From: JAUSFM01 sp964343705
Lineage (GTDB): Archaea > Nanobdellota > Nanobdellia > Woesearchaeales > UBA12501
DNA length: 14,358 nt
NCBI GenBank assembly: GCA_964343705.1
Contig: CAYFJX010000020.1
Location: 1 to 14,358 of the forward strand
Direction: 5' to 3'
The notes beneath the pieces are model-generated. The model worked only from the letters and a program-made list of their open reading frames with translations, made no database searches and was not told the origin of the DNA. How positions within the stretch are numbered: position 1 is the stretch's first letter; each line of letters begins with the position of its first letter. Positions 1 to 6,072 of this stretch are shown here, in pieces. A program made the position numbers and the translations under genes.

Positions 1-12
1 GAATTAATAAAA

Positions 13-44
13 GTGTAGTAGTTTCGATGTGTGTAGCAGTTTCG
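13..44 (+). repeat. Imperfect 18-bp tandem repeat at the window edge
   Basis: Two copies of a 14-base motif, GTGTAGTAGTTTCG at 13-26 and GTGTAGCAGTTTCG at 31-44, differ at one base and lie 18 bases apart in direct orientation. They sit in an AT-rich stretch upstream of the first small gene. They could be binding sites for a regulator or initiator protein, but only two copies are visible and the window cuts off what lies to the left, so no function is assigned. Confidence 0.4.
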
Positions 45-77
45 GGACAATAGATTTGCTTAATGACTGCACAAAAT

Positions 78-88
78 TAATAAATAAG
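78..88 (+). promoter_or_regulatory. TATA-like box for the small membrane-protein pair
   Basis: TTAATAAATAA is centred about 23 bases upstream of the ATG at 106, the spacing expected of an archaeal TATA box when transcription starts at or next to the start codon. There is no ribosome binding site before the ATG, which fits a leaderless transcript. Confidence 0.5.
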
Positions 89-105
89 ACTTCCTGCAGT
101 ATAAT

Positions 106-315
106 ATGTTTGAACGCTTCATAGATAGAATACCAAACAAAAAACTACTCATAATCGTGGTAAGTGCATTAGCAACAGTAGTTATAGTAAATGAAGTAAT
201 AGATTTCACTGACAAAATACGTACAACAAAAACATTATTACTGCCGATTTTAAGTTTGATAATATTTTATTTTTTTGCGGTGATTGCAATCCAAGAAAAC
301 GGAGGAAGAAAATGA
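106..315 (+). CDS. Small two-helix membrane protein of unknown function
   Basis: A 69-residue protein that I do not recognise. It has a short basic N-terminus, a hydrophobic segment at about residues 14-31, a charged loop (about residues 32-43), a second hydrophobic segment at about 44-62 ending in FFAVIAI, and a short polar tail (QENGGRK). Two membrane helices are therefore likely. The TATA-like element 23 bases upstream supports the ATG at 106 as the start. Its stop codon overlaps the start of the next tiny gene as ATGA (312-315), and GGAGGAAG just before that overlap would serve the downstream gene, so the two are translationally coupled. The coupling and upstream promoter suggest a real gene despite its size. 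Function unknown. Confidence 0.6.
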   Translation: MFERFIDRIPNKKLLIIVVSALATVVIVNEVIDFTDKIRTTKTLLLPILSLIIFYFFAVIAIQENGGRK

Positions 316-404
316 GAGGGAAAAAAGGAATGAATCAGTTGTTGTTGTTTATATTGGTAGTTATTGTGCTGCTTATTGTTGCACGTTTACTTGGTTGGAT
401 TTAA
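312..404 (+). CDS. 30-residue single-helix membrane peptide, coupled to the gene before it
   Basis: A short reading frame of 30 residues. The N-terminus is basic (MRGKKGMNQ). A hydrophobic run from about residue 10 to 27 is rich in Leu, Val and Ile and would span a membrane once, and the end is RLLGWI. It starts inside the stop codon of the preceding gene (ATGA overlap) and has a good ribosome site, GGAGGAAG at 301-308, spaced for the ATG at 312. The two genes probably encode partners in one small membrane complex; that is inference from coupling only. I do not recognise a family. A chance frame is possible, but the ribosome site, the overlap and the clean helix argue against it. Confidence 0.5.
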   Translation: MRGKKGMNQLLLFILVVIVLLIVARLLGWI

Positions 405-445
405 ATAGTTAGAAGGGATTTATTCGTTTTTCAGAAACAACTTAT

Positions 446-835
446 TTAATTTTCCCGTCGTCTTCTAAACGTCTCAGGCAAGTCAATTACATACTTACCG
501 TCACCAAGCTTGAAAACAATAGGATTGTCTTTATTGAACAAGTTCACCAGATCTAGATCAAACTTGCCTGGTTCTTTAACATGGATTGACTCAAGGTCAA
601 GTACAACTGGCTCGTCATCCTCTTCTTCTCGCCCCATGATTTGACGAACATCCTTCTCAATCTTGACCTTTTCTGGTTCAGAAAGTTCAACAAGTTGCTC
701 CTTGACTTCTTGGAGCTTTTCTAATTTTTCCTTTCGAATATAGAAAAAGAGTTTCGCACCGCAGCTACATCCTTGAATGATCTCAACTGATCCGTCTTCA
801 TAAAAAGTGTTACAACGTACGCATTGGTGAGGCAT
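446..835 (-). CDS. oapC: OapC/ArvC-type zinc-ribbon protein (DUF2072-like)
   Basis: A 129-residue protein with an N-terminal zinc ribbon: Cys5-x-x-Cys8 near the start and Cys23-x-Cys25 after a short loop. An acidic, helical middle region follows (about residues 35-90, with EEEDDEP near residue 70). The C-terminal part ends LGDGKYVIDLPETFRRRREN. This arrangement, and its place directly after a DUF2073 gene and an Era-like GTPase gene, matches the archaeal three-gene set described next to the main replication origin in Haloferax as oapABC. The biochemical role of the family is unknown to me; RNA or DNA contact through the ribbon is a guess. It begins 17 bases after the DUF2073 stop, so it is probably co-transcribed with that gene. 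Only a weak ribosome site precedes its ATG. Confidence 0.75.
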   Translation of the reverse strand: MPHQCVRCNTFYEDGSVEIIQGCSCGAKLFFYIRKEKLEKLQEVKEQLVELSEPEKVKIEKDVRQIMGREEEDDEPVVLDLESIHVKEPGKFDLDLVNLFNKDNPIVFKLGDGKYVIDLPETFRRRREN

Positions 836-852
836 TTTTCACTGCGCAAAGC

Positions 853-1275
853 TTATCGTCTGCGCTTTTTTGATTTTGTTGTTTTAAACTTGCCTCTTTT
901 TCTGCCCATTGCAGTATACAACTGAATCTTATTTGGGTCTCGCTTAATTTCCTTAACCACATTAGCTGGGCCAATGATAGTAAGACCAAGCCTGTTTCCC
1001 ATAAGAGCTGATATAAAGCCGTATTTGAGCTTTTGAAAGAGGTCAGCAGGAAGATTATCACCTGGATACACAACTGCGAGTTCAATACCTTTAAAGTCCG
1101 CATTGATTTCTTCCATGGTGATCTTGATTAGTTCTGCTTCTTCGTCTTTGCCAAGGCGGCCTTCTAGAAGTACGATTCTATCTTTTTTAGCAATGGTCAA
1201 CAATTTTCTAATCTTGCCTAAACTGCTTAATTTCTCAATCCGTGCATGGGGAACAAATTCAATGGTTAGTGACAT
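853..1275 (-). CDS. oapB: OapB/ArvB family protein (DUF2073)
   Basis: A 140-residue protein opening MSLTIEFVPHARIEKLSSLG. Alternating beta and helical segments follow, including RIVLLEGRLGKDEEAELIK, then a conserved-looking core at about residues 85-110 (FISALMGNRLGLTIIGPANV), and a strongly basic tail (KFKTTKSKKRRR) that could contact nucleic acid. The layout matches the archaeal DUF2073 family, normally found between an Era-like GTPase gene and a DUF2072 zinc-ribbon gene, exactly as here. The start is supported by GAGGAG at 1280-1285, four bases before the ATG, and by a TATA-like box at 1311-1319. It can therefore be transcribed separately from the GTPase gene, whose stop lies 48 bases upstream. 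Molecular function is not established as far as I know. Confidence 0.8.
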   Translation of the reverse strand: MSLTIEFVPHARIEKLSSLGKIRKLLTIAKKDRIVLLEGRLGKDEEAELIKITMEEINADFKGIELAVVYPGDNLPADLFQKLKYGFISALMGNRLGLTIIGPANVVKEIKRDPNKIQLYTAMGRKRGKFKTTKSKKRRR

Positions 1276-1310
1276 ATAACTCCTCTTTTGGACTTATTTG
1301 TTTTTGTACA

Positions 1311-1319
1311 TTTATATAG
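1311..1319 (-). promoter_or_regulatory. TATA-like box for oapB-oapC
   Basis: On the minus strand CTATATAAA lies in the 48-base gap between the GTPase stop and the oapB start. Initiation about 25 bases downstream would give a leader of some 15 bases containing the GAGGAG ribosome site at 1280-1285. Unlike most promoters in this window, it is placed for a short-leader transcript rather than a leaderless one. Confidence 0.5.
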
Positions 1320-1323
1320 TTTT

Positions 1324-2112
1324 TTACCTTCCAGCAAGTGTGAACAATGCTTCATATAAATCATCAACATTAGTACCTTTCTTTGCACTGATAGGCACTA
1401 TGTCATATTGTGGAAATGCCGCTGAGATCTTTTTAGGATCAGATTTGCGCATGTCTACCTTGTTTGCAACAAGCAACACTGGGATTTCTCGAGCTGCAAG
1501 ATTGCCAATGATAGTGATGTTTACTTGCGAGTATGGATCTTTAGTTGAGTCAAGTACAACAATTACACAGTCCATGTCATCAAGCCATTTGATAGCATCA
1601 ATAACTCCCTTTGTTGCTTCTTTTGCTCGCTTTTTTGCAATACCTGACTTCATACCTTTTTTGATGAATTCTTCATAGTCAATTTTTGTTGCAATACCTG
1701 GTGTGTCAACCAAGCTAAATGAAAGTTGTTTTTTTCCTTTTTTGAGTGTGATTTGGTCTTTCTTGGTTACTTCACGTGTTTCGTGTGGAATGTGTGATAC
1801 ACTTCCCATTTCTTCGCCAAGCCAGTCTTTACAAATACGATTTGCTAAGGTGGTCTTACCTCCATTAGGAGGACCGTACAGTCCGAGCTTAACATGCTTG
1901 CGTGATTTGAACATGTCACCTAAGAATTTGTTAAAGAATCCGGTAAGCATACCAAGCATGCCCTTTTTTGGCTTGCTAAATAATTGTTCTGTCTCTTTTT
2001 GTTCAGGGAGCTCTTCTTCACTAACTTCTTCTTTTTCTTCTTCAGAATTAGCTGTAGCTTTTTTTTGCTTTTTAGCTCTTTTTTTCTTTTTTTTAGCTCT
2101 TTTTTTTGCCAA
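1324..2112 (-). CDS. oapA: Era-like GTPase, OapA/ArvA type, with lysine-rich N-terminus
   Basis: A 262-residue TRAFAC-class GTPase. Visible motifs are G1 GPPNGGKT (80-87), a probable G2 threonine in ETRE (112), G3 DTPG (136-139), G4 NKVD (217-220) and G5 SAK (242-244). Before the G domain are a lysine-rich stretch (residues 3-18), an acidic stretch (24-42) and an amphipathic segment (about 51-68) that could hold the protein to RNA or membrane; the lysine stretch comes from repeated poly-A tracts in the coding strand. The start is a TTG at 2112, chosen because GGTAGGTGG (2116-2124) precedes it by three bases and no in-frame ATG fits. Its neighbours are the DUF2073 and DUF2072 genes, the usual partners of this GTPase in archaea. 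The cellular role is unknown; related Era-family enzymes act in ribosome assembly. Confidence 0.85.
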   Translation of the reverse strand: MAKKRAKKKKKRAKKQKKATANSEEEKEEVSEEELPEQKETEQLFSKPKKGMLGMLTGFFNKFLGDMFKSRKHVKLGLYGPPNGGKTTLANRICKDWLGEEMGSVSHIPHETREVTKKDQITLKKGKKQLSFSLVDTPGIATKIDYEEFIKKGMKSGIAKKRAKEATKGVIDAIKWLDDMDCVIVVLDSTKDPYSQVNITIIGNLAAREIPVLLVANKVDMRKSDPKKISAAFPQYDIVPISAKKGTNVDDLYEALFTLAGR

Positions 2113-2147
2113 TGTCCACCTACCCTATAAAGTACAAGAATGCCTCT

Positions 2148-2155
2148 TTTTATAA
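2148..2155 (-). promoter_or_regulatory. TATA-like box for oapA
   Basis: TTTATAAA is centred about 40 bases upstream of the TTG start at 2112. Initiation near 2125 would leave a leader of about 13 bases that begins at the ribosome site GGTAGGTGG (2116-2124). It forms a divergent promoter region with the HerA-like gene, whose box lies at 2211-2221. Confidence 0.45.
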
Positions 2156-2210
2156 ATGTTGTGCAAGTGCAAAGTAGAGGTTGTGGTGACGCATATACTG
2201 GCACATGACA

Positions 2211-2221
2211 ATATTTTTAAT
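2211..2221 (+). promoter_or_regulatory. TATA-like box for the HerA-like gene
   Basis: ATATTTTTAAT is centred about 28 bases upstream of the ATG at 2244. The frame is also open from an ATG at 2205, but that codon lies upstream of this box, so the box favours the 2244 start on a leaderless transcript. Confidence 0.45.
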
Positions 2222-2243
2222 CTGTGTATCAACCAGATTTCAC

Positions 2244-3803
2244 ATGACAAAAGCGCAAGTTGTATCTGGGGAAGTAGGCAAAATTCTTGCACGGCAAAAA
2301 GCTGGTGAAGAAATTGAAATTGGCGAGTTACTTATTGCTGAAGACAATGAACAAGACCCCAGTAAAAAAACAAAGATCCTTCTACAAGCGTACAGTCTTT
2401 GTTATGGTAGTCAAATCAGCCAACAAAATATTGAACTCATATCTGGACTGGAACTTGAAGATGATGTGCAGTCAGAAATTATTGATAAGAATCTGCGTGC
2501 ATACAAACTTGCACTGTTGAAAAACATTCTGACTGTGAAAGGGAATAGTCCAAGCACCCCAAAAACACTGCCAGGATTCCTTTCCAAGATTCGTAAAGTG
2601 CAAAAAGAAGATCTTGATTTTCTTACCAAACCAAAAAATCCATTGTTTCTTGGGCGCCTTCGTAGTGGGTCAAAGGTTATTGACGCTGACATATTTTTGC
2701 AAGGGGACAAGGTCTTGAGTCACCATATGCTTATTGCTGCAACAACAGGGAGGGGAAAATCTAATTTCACCAGCTGCATGTTATGGGATAATGTCGACAA
2801 GCCCTATAGTGGGTTGCTGGTTCTTGACCCGCATGACGAATACTATGGCAGGACTGGTCTTGGATTAAAAGATCATGCACAAAAAGAAAATGTGTCATAT
2901 TACAGTCTTAACCCTCCTCCGGGTGCACGAAGCCTCAAGATAAATCTTGAAGTTCTCAAACCATCACACTTTAATGGCGTGGTTAGTTGGTCTGGTCCGC
3001 AAAAAGAAGCACTTGGTGCGTATTACAAGCGTTATGGCAAGGGCTGGGTTGAAGCAATTATCATGGAAAAGCCCATTGAAGAAAAAGGCAAGATGCAAAT
3101 GTTTTTTGAAGGAACCATTGGTGTGGTTCGTCGGCGAATGCTCAGCCTGCTGAGCTTGGAGTTCACGAATAACCAATTGTTTTGCAAAGGATTGTTTGAC
3201 TTGCAAGCAGGGGCTACAACCATACTTGACATTGCTGATGAACTCGAGCGTGCAAAAACAGTTATTATTGACACCAGTCTTTTTTCTGGCGCCATTGAAA
3301 TCTTGATTGGTAGCATTATCACCACCGAACTGTTTCGTAGGTATCAAAAGTATAAAGCTAGTGGAGAGTTAGAAAACAAACCAGTGGTTTCAGTTGTTCT
3401 TGAAGAAGCTCCGCGTGTGCTGGGAAAAGAGGTTCTGGAACGAGGAAGTAATATCTTCTCAACCATTGCGCGTGAGGGTCGAAAGTTTAAAGTGGGACTG
3501 GTTGCAATAACACAACTTCCTTCATTAATTCCCCGGCAGATTCTTGCAAATATGAACACTAAAATAATTCTTGGCATTGAAATGGCACCAGAACGGCAAG
3601 CAGTGATTGACAGTGCTGCGCAAGATTTGAGTGATGACAGCAAGAACATTGCCAGCCTTGACAAAGGCGAGGCTATTGTTACCAGTAATTTTGCAAACTT
3701 TGCCATCCCTATTAAGATCCCTCTTTTTTCTGACATGGTTAAAAAAGTGCAGCAAAGCACACTCCAAACAACCACCAAGTTTAGTGGTGTGCAATTAAGC
3801 TAG
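2244..3803 (+). CDS. HerA/FtsK-type ATPase (DUF87 family)
   Basis: A 519-residue RecA-fold ATPase of the HerA class. The N-terminal region (about residues 1-135) is not recognisable. The core has Walker A ATTGRGKSN (166-174, Lys172), the HerA-like LDPHDEY strand (194-200), a Walker B strand ending in two glutamates (VVSVVLEEAP, Glu387/Glu388), and the typical IAREGRKFKVGLVAITQLP block (408-426) with a probable arginine finger and sensor Gln. HerA proteins form hexameric DNA-pumping motors and in archaea usually act with the nuclease NurA in end resection. No NurA gene is visible here, but an Mre11-like nuclease lies 2.3 kb downstream. The lack of a clear N-terminal HAS barrel leaves open a HerA-like paralogue with another job. 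ATG 2244 is preferred to 2205 because of the TATA-like box between them. Confidence 0.8.
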   Translation: MTKAQVVSGEVGKILARQKAGEEIEIGELLIAEDNEQDPSKKTKILLQAYSLCYGSQISQQNIELISGLELEDDVQSEIIDKNLRAYKLALLKNILTVKGNSPSTPKTLPGFLSKIRKVQKEDLDFLTKPKNPLFLGRLRSGSKVIDADIFLQGDKVLSHHMLIAATTGRGKSNFTSCMLWDNVDKPYSGLLVLDPHDEYYGRTGLGLKDHAQKENVSYYSLNPPPGARSLKINLEVLKPSHFNGVVSWSGPQKEALGAYYKRYGKGWVEAIIMEKPIEEKGKMQMFFEGTIGVVRRRMLSLLSLEFTNNQLFCKGLFDLQAGATTILDIADELERAKTVIIDTSLFSGAIEILIGSIITTELFRRYQKYKASGELENKPVVSVVLEEAPRVLGKEVLERGSNIFSTIAREGRKFKVGLVAITQLPSLIPRQILANMNTKIILGIEMAPERQAVIDSAAQDLSDDSKNIASLDKGEAIVTSNFANFAIPIKIPLFSDMVKKVQQSTLQTTTKFSGVQLS

Positions 3804-3811
3804 AAATAGAG

Positions 3812-3820
3812 AAATCTAGA
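3812..3820 (+). repeat. Target-site duplication, left copy
   Basis: AAATCTAGA directly abuts the first base of the left terminal inverted repeat of the small mobile element and is repeated exactly at 3986-3994. It marks a 9-bp duplication made on insertion. Confidence 0.85.
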
Positions 3821-3985
3821 GGGTGTGTCCCGAATCTTGCTTTTTGTGCAGGAGGGATAGCACTGCGAAGGTTAACGCTCGCATCCGCTCGCTGATTCTA
3901 CGTCGGCACCCCTGCATAAATCGGGGTGCCTCCGAACAGACTTCAAGGCAGTGCTATCCCTCAGAAAGACTCTCGGGACATACCC
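3821..3985. mobile_element. 165-bp MITE-like non-autonomous transposable element
   Basis: The ends are inverted repeats, GGGTGTGTCCCGA (3821-3833) and TCGGGACATACCC (3973-3985), matching at 12 of 13 positions. Perfect 9-bp direct repeats AAATCTAGA flank it on both sides, the signature of transposition. Inside is a second, perfect 15-bp inverted repeat, GAGGGATAGCACTGC (3852-3866) with its complement at 3948-3962. At the centre is a strong hairpin, GGCACCCC / GGGGTGCC (8-bp stem, 10-base loop). No transposase is encoded, so it would need one supplied in trans. The interior is more GC-rich than its surroundings and could fold as RNA into one long hairpin. It lies after the HerA-like gene and 15 bases upstream of the TATA-like box of the lipoprotein genes. 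Terminal GGG and a 9-bp duplication recall IS1, IS1595 or Merlin-type elements, but the family is not assigned. Confidence 0.85.
3852..3962. repeat. Internal 15-bp perfect inverted repeat with central hairpin
   Basis: The arms at 3852-3866 and 3948-3962 are exact reverse complements. Between them the central stem at 3905-3912 and 3923-3930 pairs perfectly over 8 bp. CGCTCGC is repeated directly at 3876-3882 and 3886-3892. The arms are nested inside the terminal repeats of the mobile element and may be transposase-recognition or RNA-folding features. Confidence 0.8.
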
Positions 3986-3994
3986 AAATCTAGA
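3986..3994 (+). repeat. Target-site duplication, right copy
   Basis: AAATCTAGA directly follows the right terminal repeat and matches 3812-3820 at all nine bases. Deleting the element plus one copy restores a continuous spacer leading into the lipoprotein promoter. Confidence 0.85.
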
Positions 3995-4000
3995 GAAACG

Positions 4001-4010
4001 CTTAAATAGT
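4001..4010 (+). promoter_or_regulatory. TATA-like box for the lipoprotein-HNH operon
   Basis: CTTAAATAGT is centred about 26 bases upstream of the ATG at 4032, so the transcript is probably leaderless. The purine-rich GAAACG just before it is where the TFB recognition element would lie. The mobile element ends only 15 bases upstream of the box, so its insertion could have altered upstream control. Confidence 0.55.
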
Positions 4011-4031
4011 ATCACTAAACACTCGTTACAT

Positions 4032-4640
4032 ATGAAACTGGTTACGCGAATACTCAGCATTGGGGCTCTTATGGCATCATTGTACTTGTCAGGATGTTCA
4101 GATACAAAAGTTACGGAACCTGTAGAGACACCCAGTGACCAAAATGGATCTGGAACTGCACATATTGATATCCCAGATATACATATTGACTTAACTGACA
4201 TGGGTGACAAGCCATGTTATGATCCTGATATTGAAAATTACGGTGGACCGTATAAACATTTTGGTCCTAAGCCTTCTTGTGATGTTGAAAACTGCAGTGA
4301 GAGTGGTACACTTTCAATGGTTGGCTTTTCTGGAGAAAACAAAGCAGTACACACTGTGGATGGTAGAACGTATGCAATTAGAATGCATGGACATCAAAGA
4401 ATTAATAATGCAGCAGCTGGCGTAACACTCAGTGTGAACTGCGAGTATATTGGACCAAAAAGTGGGGACATAATTTTTGGGCAAGAACCAAGTGTTCTGT
4501 ACCCATCTGAATGCGCAACCTTACCTGCAGGTGACCAAGTTATGGTGCTTGAAACACGTGTTGAGCGAGCACCTGAAGGAAGCAGTCGAATGTTTGACCC
4601 TGCAGAGGTTGAGTATTGTATAATTCCGGTGTCACAATGA
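4032..4640 (+). CDS. Cysteine-rich lipoprotein, first of a tandem pair
   Basis: A 202-residue secreted protein with a lipoprotein signal: basic Lys2 and Arg6, a hydrophobic core, and the lipobox LSGC with Cys22 as the lipidation site. A low-complexity Thr/Pro/Asp-rich linker follows (about residues 25-60). The C-terminal domain (about residues 85-202) opens with the CDVENCSESGTL motif, contains HTVDGRTYAIR, two further cysteines, and ends VEYCIIPVSQ. The paired cysteines suggest disulfides outside the cell. The same domain pattern recurs in the next gene. I do not recognise the domain family. The frame is open further upstream into the mobile element, but ATG 4032 is chosen because it begins a proper signal peptide and has a TATA-like box at 4001-4010. 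The stop overlaps the next start as ATGA, so the pair is coupled. An Lgt gene at 8505-9239 could lipidate it. Confidence 0.75.
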   Translation: MKLVTRILSIGALMASLYLSGCSDTKVTEPVETPSDQNGSGTAHIDIPDIHIDLTDMGDKPCYDPDIENYGGPYKHFGPKPSCDVENCSESGTLSMVGFSGENKAVHTVDGRTYAIRMHGHQRINNAAAGVTLSVNCEYIGPKSGDIIFGQEPSVLYPSECATLPAGDQVMVLETRVERAPEGSSRMFDPAEVEYCIIPVSQ

Positions 4641-5197
4641 GAACAGGCAAGATTCTGAGTATTTGTGCATTGCTCACCACATTACTTTCTACAGGGTGCC
4701 ATGCCGTAAGGAATAGATCTGGTGAAATACCCAGAGAGGGTACTGAAGATTACACCCCAGAAGAAACACCCTCAACAGGTGAAATATACACAGAAGACCC
4801 TGCAGCAACCCCCACACCAGAAACCTACCAAGCATGTTCTGTGGAAAACTGTGTTGAGTCAGGAACACTAATTTTTGGCTATGATGAAAAAAGAGAAGCA
4901 TCACACACTATTCAAGGAAGTAAGTTTCACCTGAGCCTTAGGAGCATTCCGTTTCATCCTCTTAAACACATGGGCCAGGCTCGCTTTCAAGTAAATGGAA
5001 ACCCAGTCAGCAGTTATGACCCTGAAGCAACTGAACAAGATGGAATTCTACGTGAGCGCCACTGTGCAAGACTTACTGGCGGAGTGCAACTACTTTTATT
5101 AGAAGTTCGTCACGATGAACCAGACCCCAACAATTCGTACATTCTCAAGAAGGGTGACTCTGTAGAGTATTGTTTTATTCCTGGACAATCATCCTAG
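4637..5197 (+). CDS. Cysteine-rich lipoprotein, second of a tandem pair
   Basis: A 186-residue paralogue of the gene before it. The signal peptide has Arg2 and Lys5, a hydrophobic core (ILSICALLTTLLS) and a lipobox-like STGC with Cys21; Ser at -3 is less usual than Leu. A Thr/Pro/Glu-rich linker runs from about residue 30 to 65. The C-terminal domain shares CxVENCxESGTL, an HTxxG segment, a later CARLTGG-like cysteine region and a VEYCxIP ending with its neighbour. The first ATG in the open frame is at 4616, but ATG 4637, overlapping the upstream stop as ATGA, gives the signal peptide and is preferred. The two probably arose by duplication and diverged, since identity outside these motifs looks low. 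A surface or host-contact role is plausible from anchoring and cysteines alone; no function is recognised. Confidence 0.75.
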   Translation: MRTGKILSICALLTTLLSTGCHAVRNRSGEIPREGTEDYTPEETPSTGEIYTEDPAATPTPETYQACSVENCVESGTLIFGYDEKREASHTIQGSKFHLSLRSIPFHPLKHMGQARFQVNGNPVSSYDPEATEQDGILRERHCARLTGGVQLLLLEVRHDEPDPNNSYILKKGDSVEYCFIPGQSS

Positions 5198-5217
5198 TTG
5201 GATGTTACACAATCTTT

Positions 5218-6030
5218 ATGAAAATGAGCACATTAAAAGGACGTAAAAAAAAGTTATACCATAATTGTAAGATTCTCTCACCAGATGGTGAACTCATGTG
5301 TAGGGTGAGTGAAAAGCGCGCACAAAAATACCTTGATAAAGGTCTTGCAGAAATTGTTGAAGATGAAACATTAACAATACAATTAAATTTTAAACCAAAA
5401 GGAAGAGGACATGCTGACTCCCCTGGCGCAGAAGTTCTTTTAGCAGAAATAGAAGAAAAATGTGTTTCATGTGGGATAGAAGAGGATTTAACAAAACACC
5501 ATGTAATTCCTAGAACATATCTCAAACACTTTCCAAATAAAAAAGAGTTACAGGCAATATATACATATGATCTTTTAATAATGTGTGTTCCCTGCCATGA
5601 AGCATATGAAATTCATGCAAATGATTTAAAACTGGCCATTCAAAAAGAAATGACAGCTAGACGAGGAAGTACTGGTCTTGAAAACATCCAACCTATCAAG
5701 AATCATGCGAGGGCATTGTTATTCTATAGAAATCAGATTCCTAAAGAGAGAATAGCAGTATTAGAAAAAACAGTTAGAAAATATTTAGGAAAAGAAGAGA
5801 TTACTGATGCAGATTTACAAGAAGTACATGATACCAAGCCATTAGGAGGTTTATTTGATACTTATGAACAAGCAGTTGTTGCTCAATTGGATAATTTTGA
5901 TGATTTTATGACACGATGGCGAAGACACTTTGTTGAAGTAATGACTCCCCCTTACCTGCCAAGGGGTTGGAATACTGAAATACGATTATGTGAGAGTATC
6001 TTAGGCAGGGGGAATACAACAAGTAACTAG
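5218..6030 (+). CDS. HNH-type endonuclease-like protein
   Basis: A 270-residue protein. The N-terminal part (about 11-65) starts KLYHNCKILSPDGELMCRV and is not recognised. The middle carries a zinc-bound HNH/beta-beta-alpha-metal pattern: Cys82-x-x-Cys85, then KHHVIPR (93-99, His94/His95), then CVPCHEAYE (123-131, Cys123, Cys126, His127). This is the usual order in HNH nucleases, in which a histidine of the HH pair acts as general base with one metal ion. The C-terminal half is helical and charged. It begins 20 bases after the second lipoprotein gene with no promoter of its own, so it is probably in that operon. Codon use differs: TTA, AGA and ATA are frequent, and the gene is more AT-rich than its neighbours, which suggests later acquisition. 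ATG 5218 is chosen over 5170, which overlaps the upstream gene; ATG 5224 is also possible. DNA target unknown. Confidence 0.7.
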   Translation: MKMSTLKGRKKKLYHNCKILSPDGELMCRVSEKRAQKYLDKGLAEIVEDETLTIQLNFKPKGRGHADSPGAEVLLAEIEEKCVSCGIEEDLTKHHVIPRTYLKHFPNKKELQAIYTYDLLIMCVPCHEAYEIHANDLKLAIQKEMTARRGSTGLENIQPIKNHARALLFYRNQIPKERIAVLEKTVRKYLGKEEITDADLQEVHDTKPLGGLFDTYEQAVVAQLDNFDDFMTRWRRHFVEVMTPPYLPRGWNTEIRLCESILGRGNTTSN

Positions 6031-6042
6031 ACCCCAACAATC

Positions 6043-6050
6043 TTTAAAAT
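6043..6050 (+). promoter_or_regulatory. TATA-like box for the Mre11-like gene
   Basis: TTTAAAAT is centred about 26 bases upstream of the ATG at 6073 and only 17 from the other candidate ATG at 6064. The distance matches the leaderless pattern elsewhere in the window and favours 6073. Confidence 0.5.
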
Positions 6051-6072
6051 AACTCTCTGATTTATGCAGTGC

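Noticed and set aside
42..49. TCGGGACA matching the end of the mobile element, as a possible second copy
   Set aside because: The match is only about eight bases; the adjoining sequence does not continue the terminal repeat and no partner end or duplication is seen.
843..868. Small hairpin between oapB and oapC
   Set aside because: Only a five-base stem (GCGCA/TGCGC) with a long loop; too weak to call a terminator or regulator.
3951..4031. Longer N-terminus for the first lipoprotein, starting inside the mobile element
   Set aside because: The extension would hide the signal peptide and would be coded by inserted DNA; the ATG at 4032 has a TATA-like box and a proper lipoprotein signal.
3872..4210. 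Minus-strand reading frame of 112 codons across the mobile element
   Set aside because: It runs from the lipoprotein gene into the element, has no promoter or ribosome site, and its sequence resembles no protein family I recognise.
5170..5217. Upstream start for the HNH protein
   Set aside because: It lies inside the preceding lipoprotein gene, lacks a ribosome site and adds a hydrophobic stretch not expected on a nuclease.
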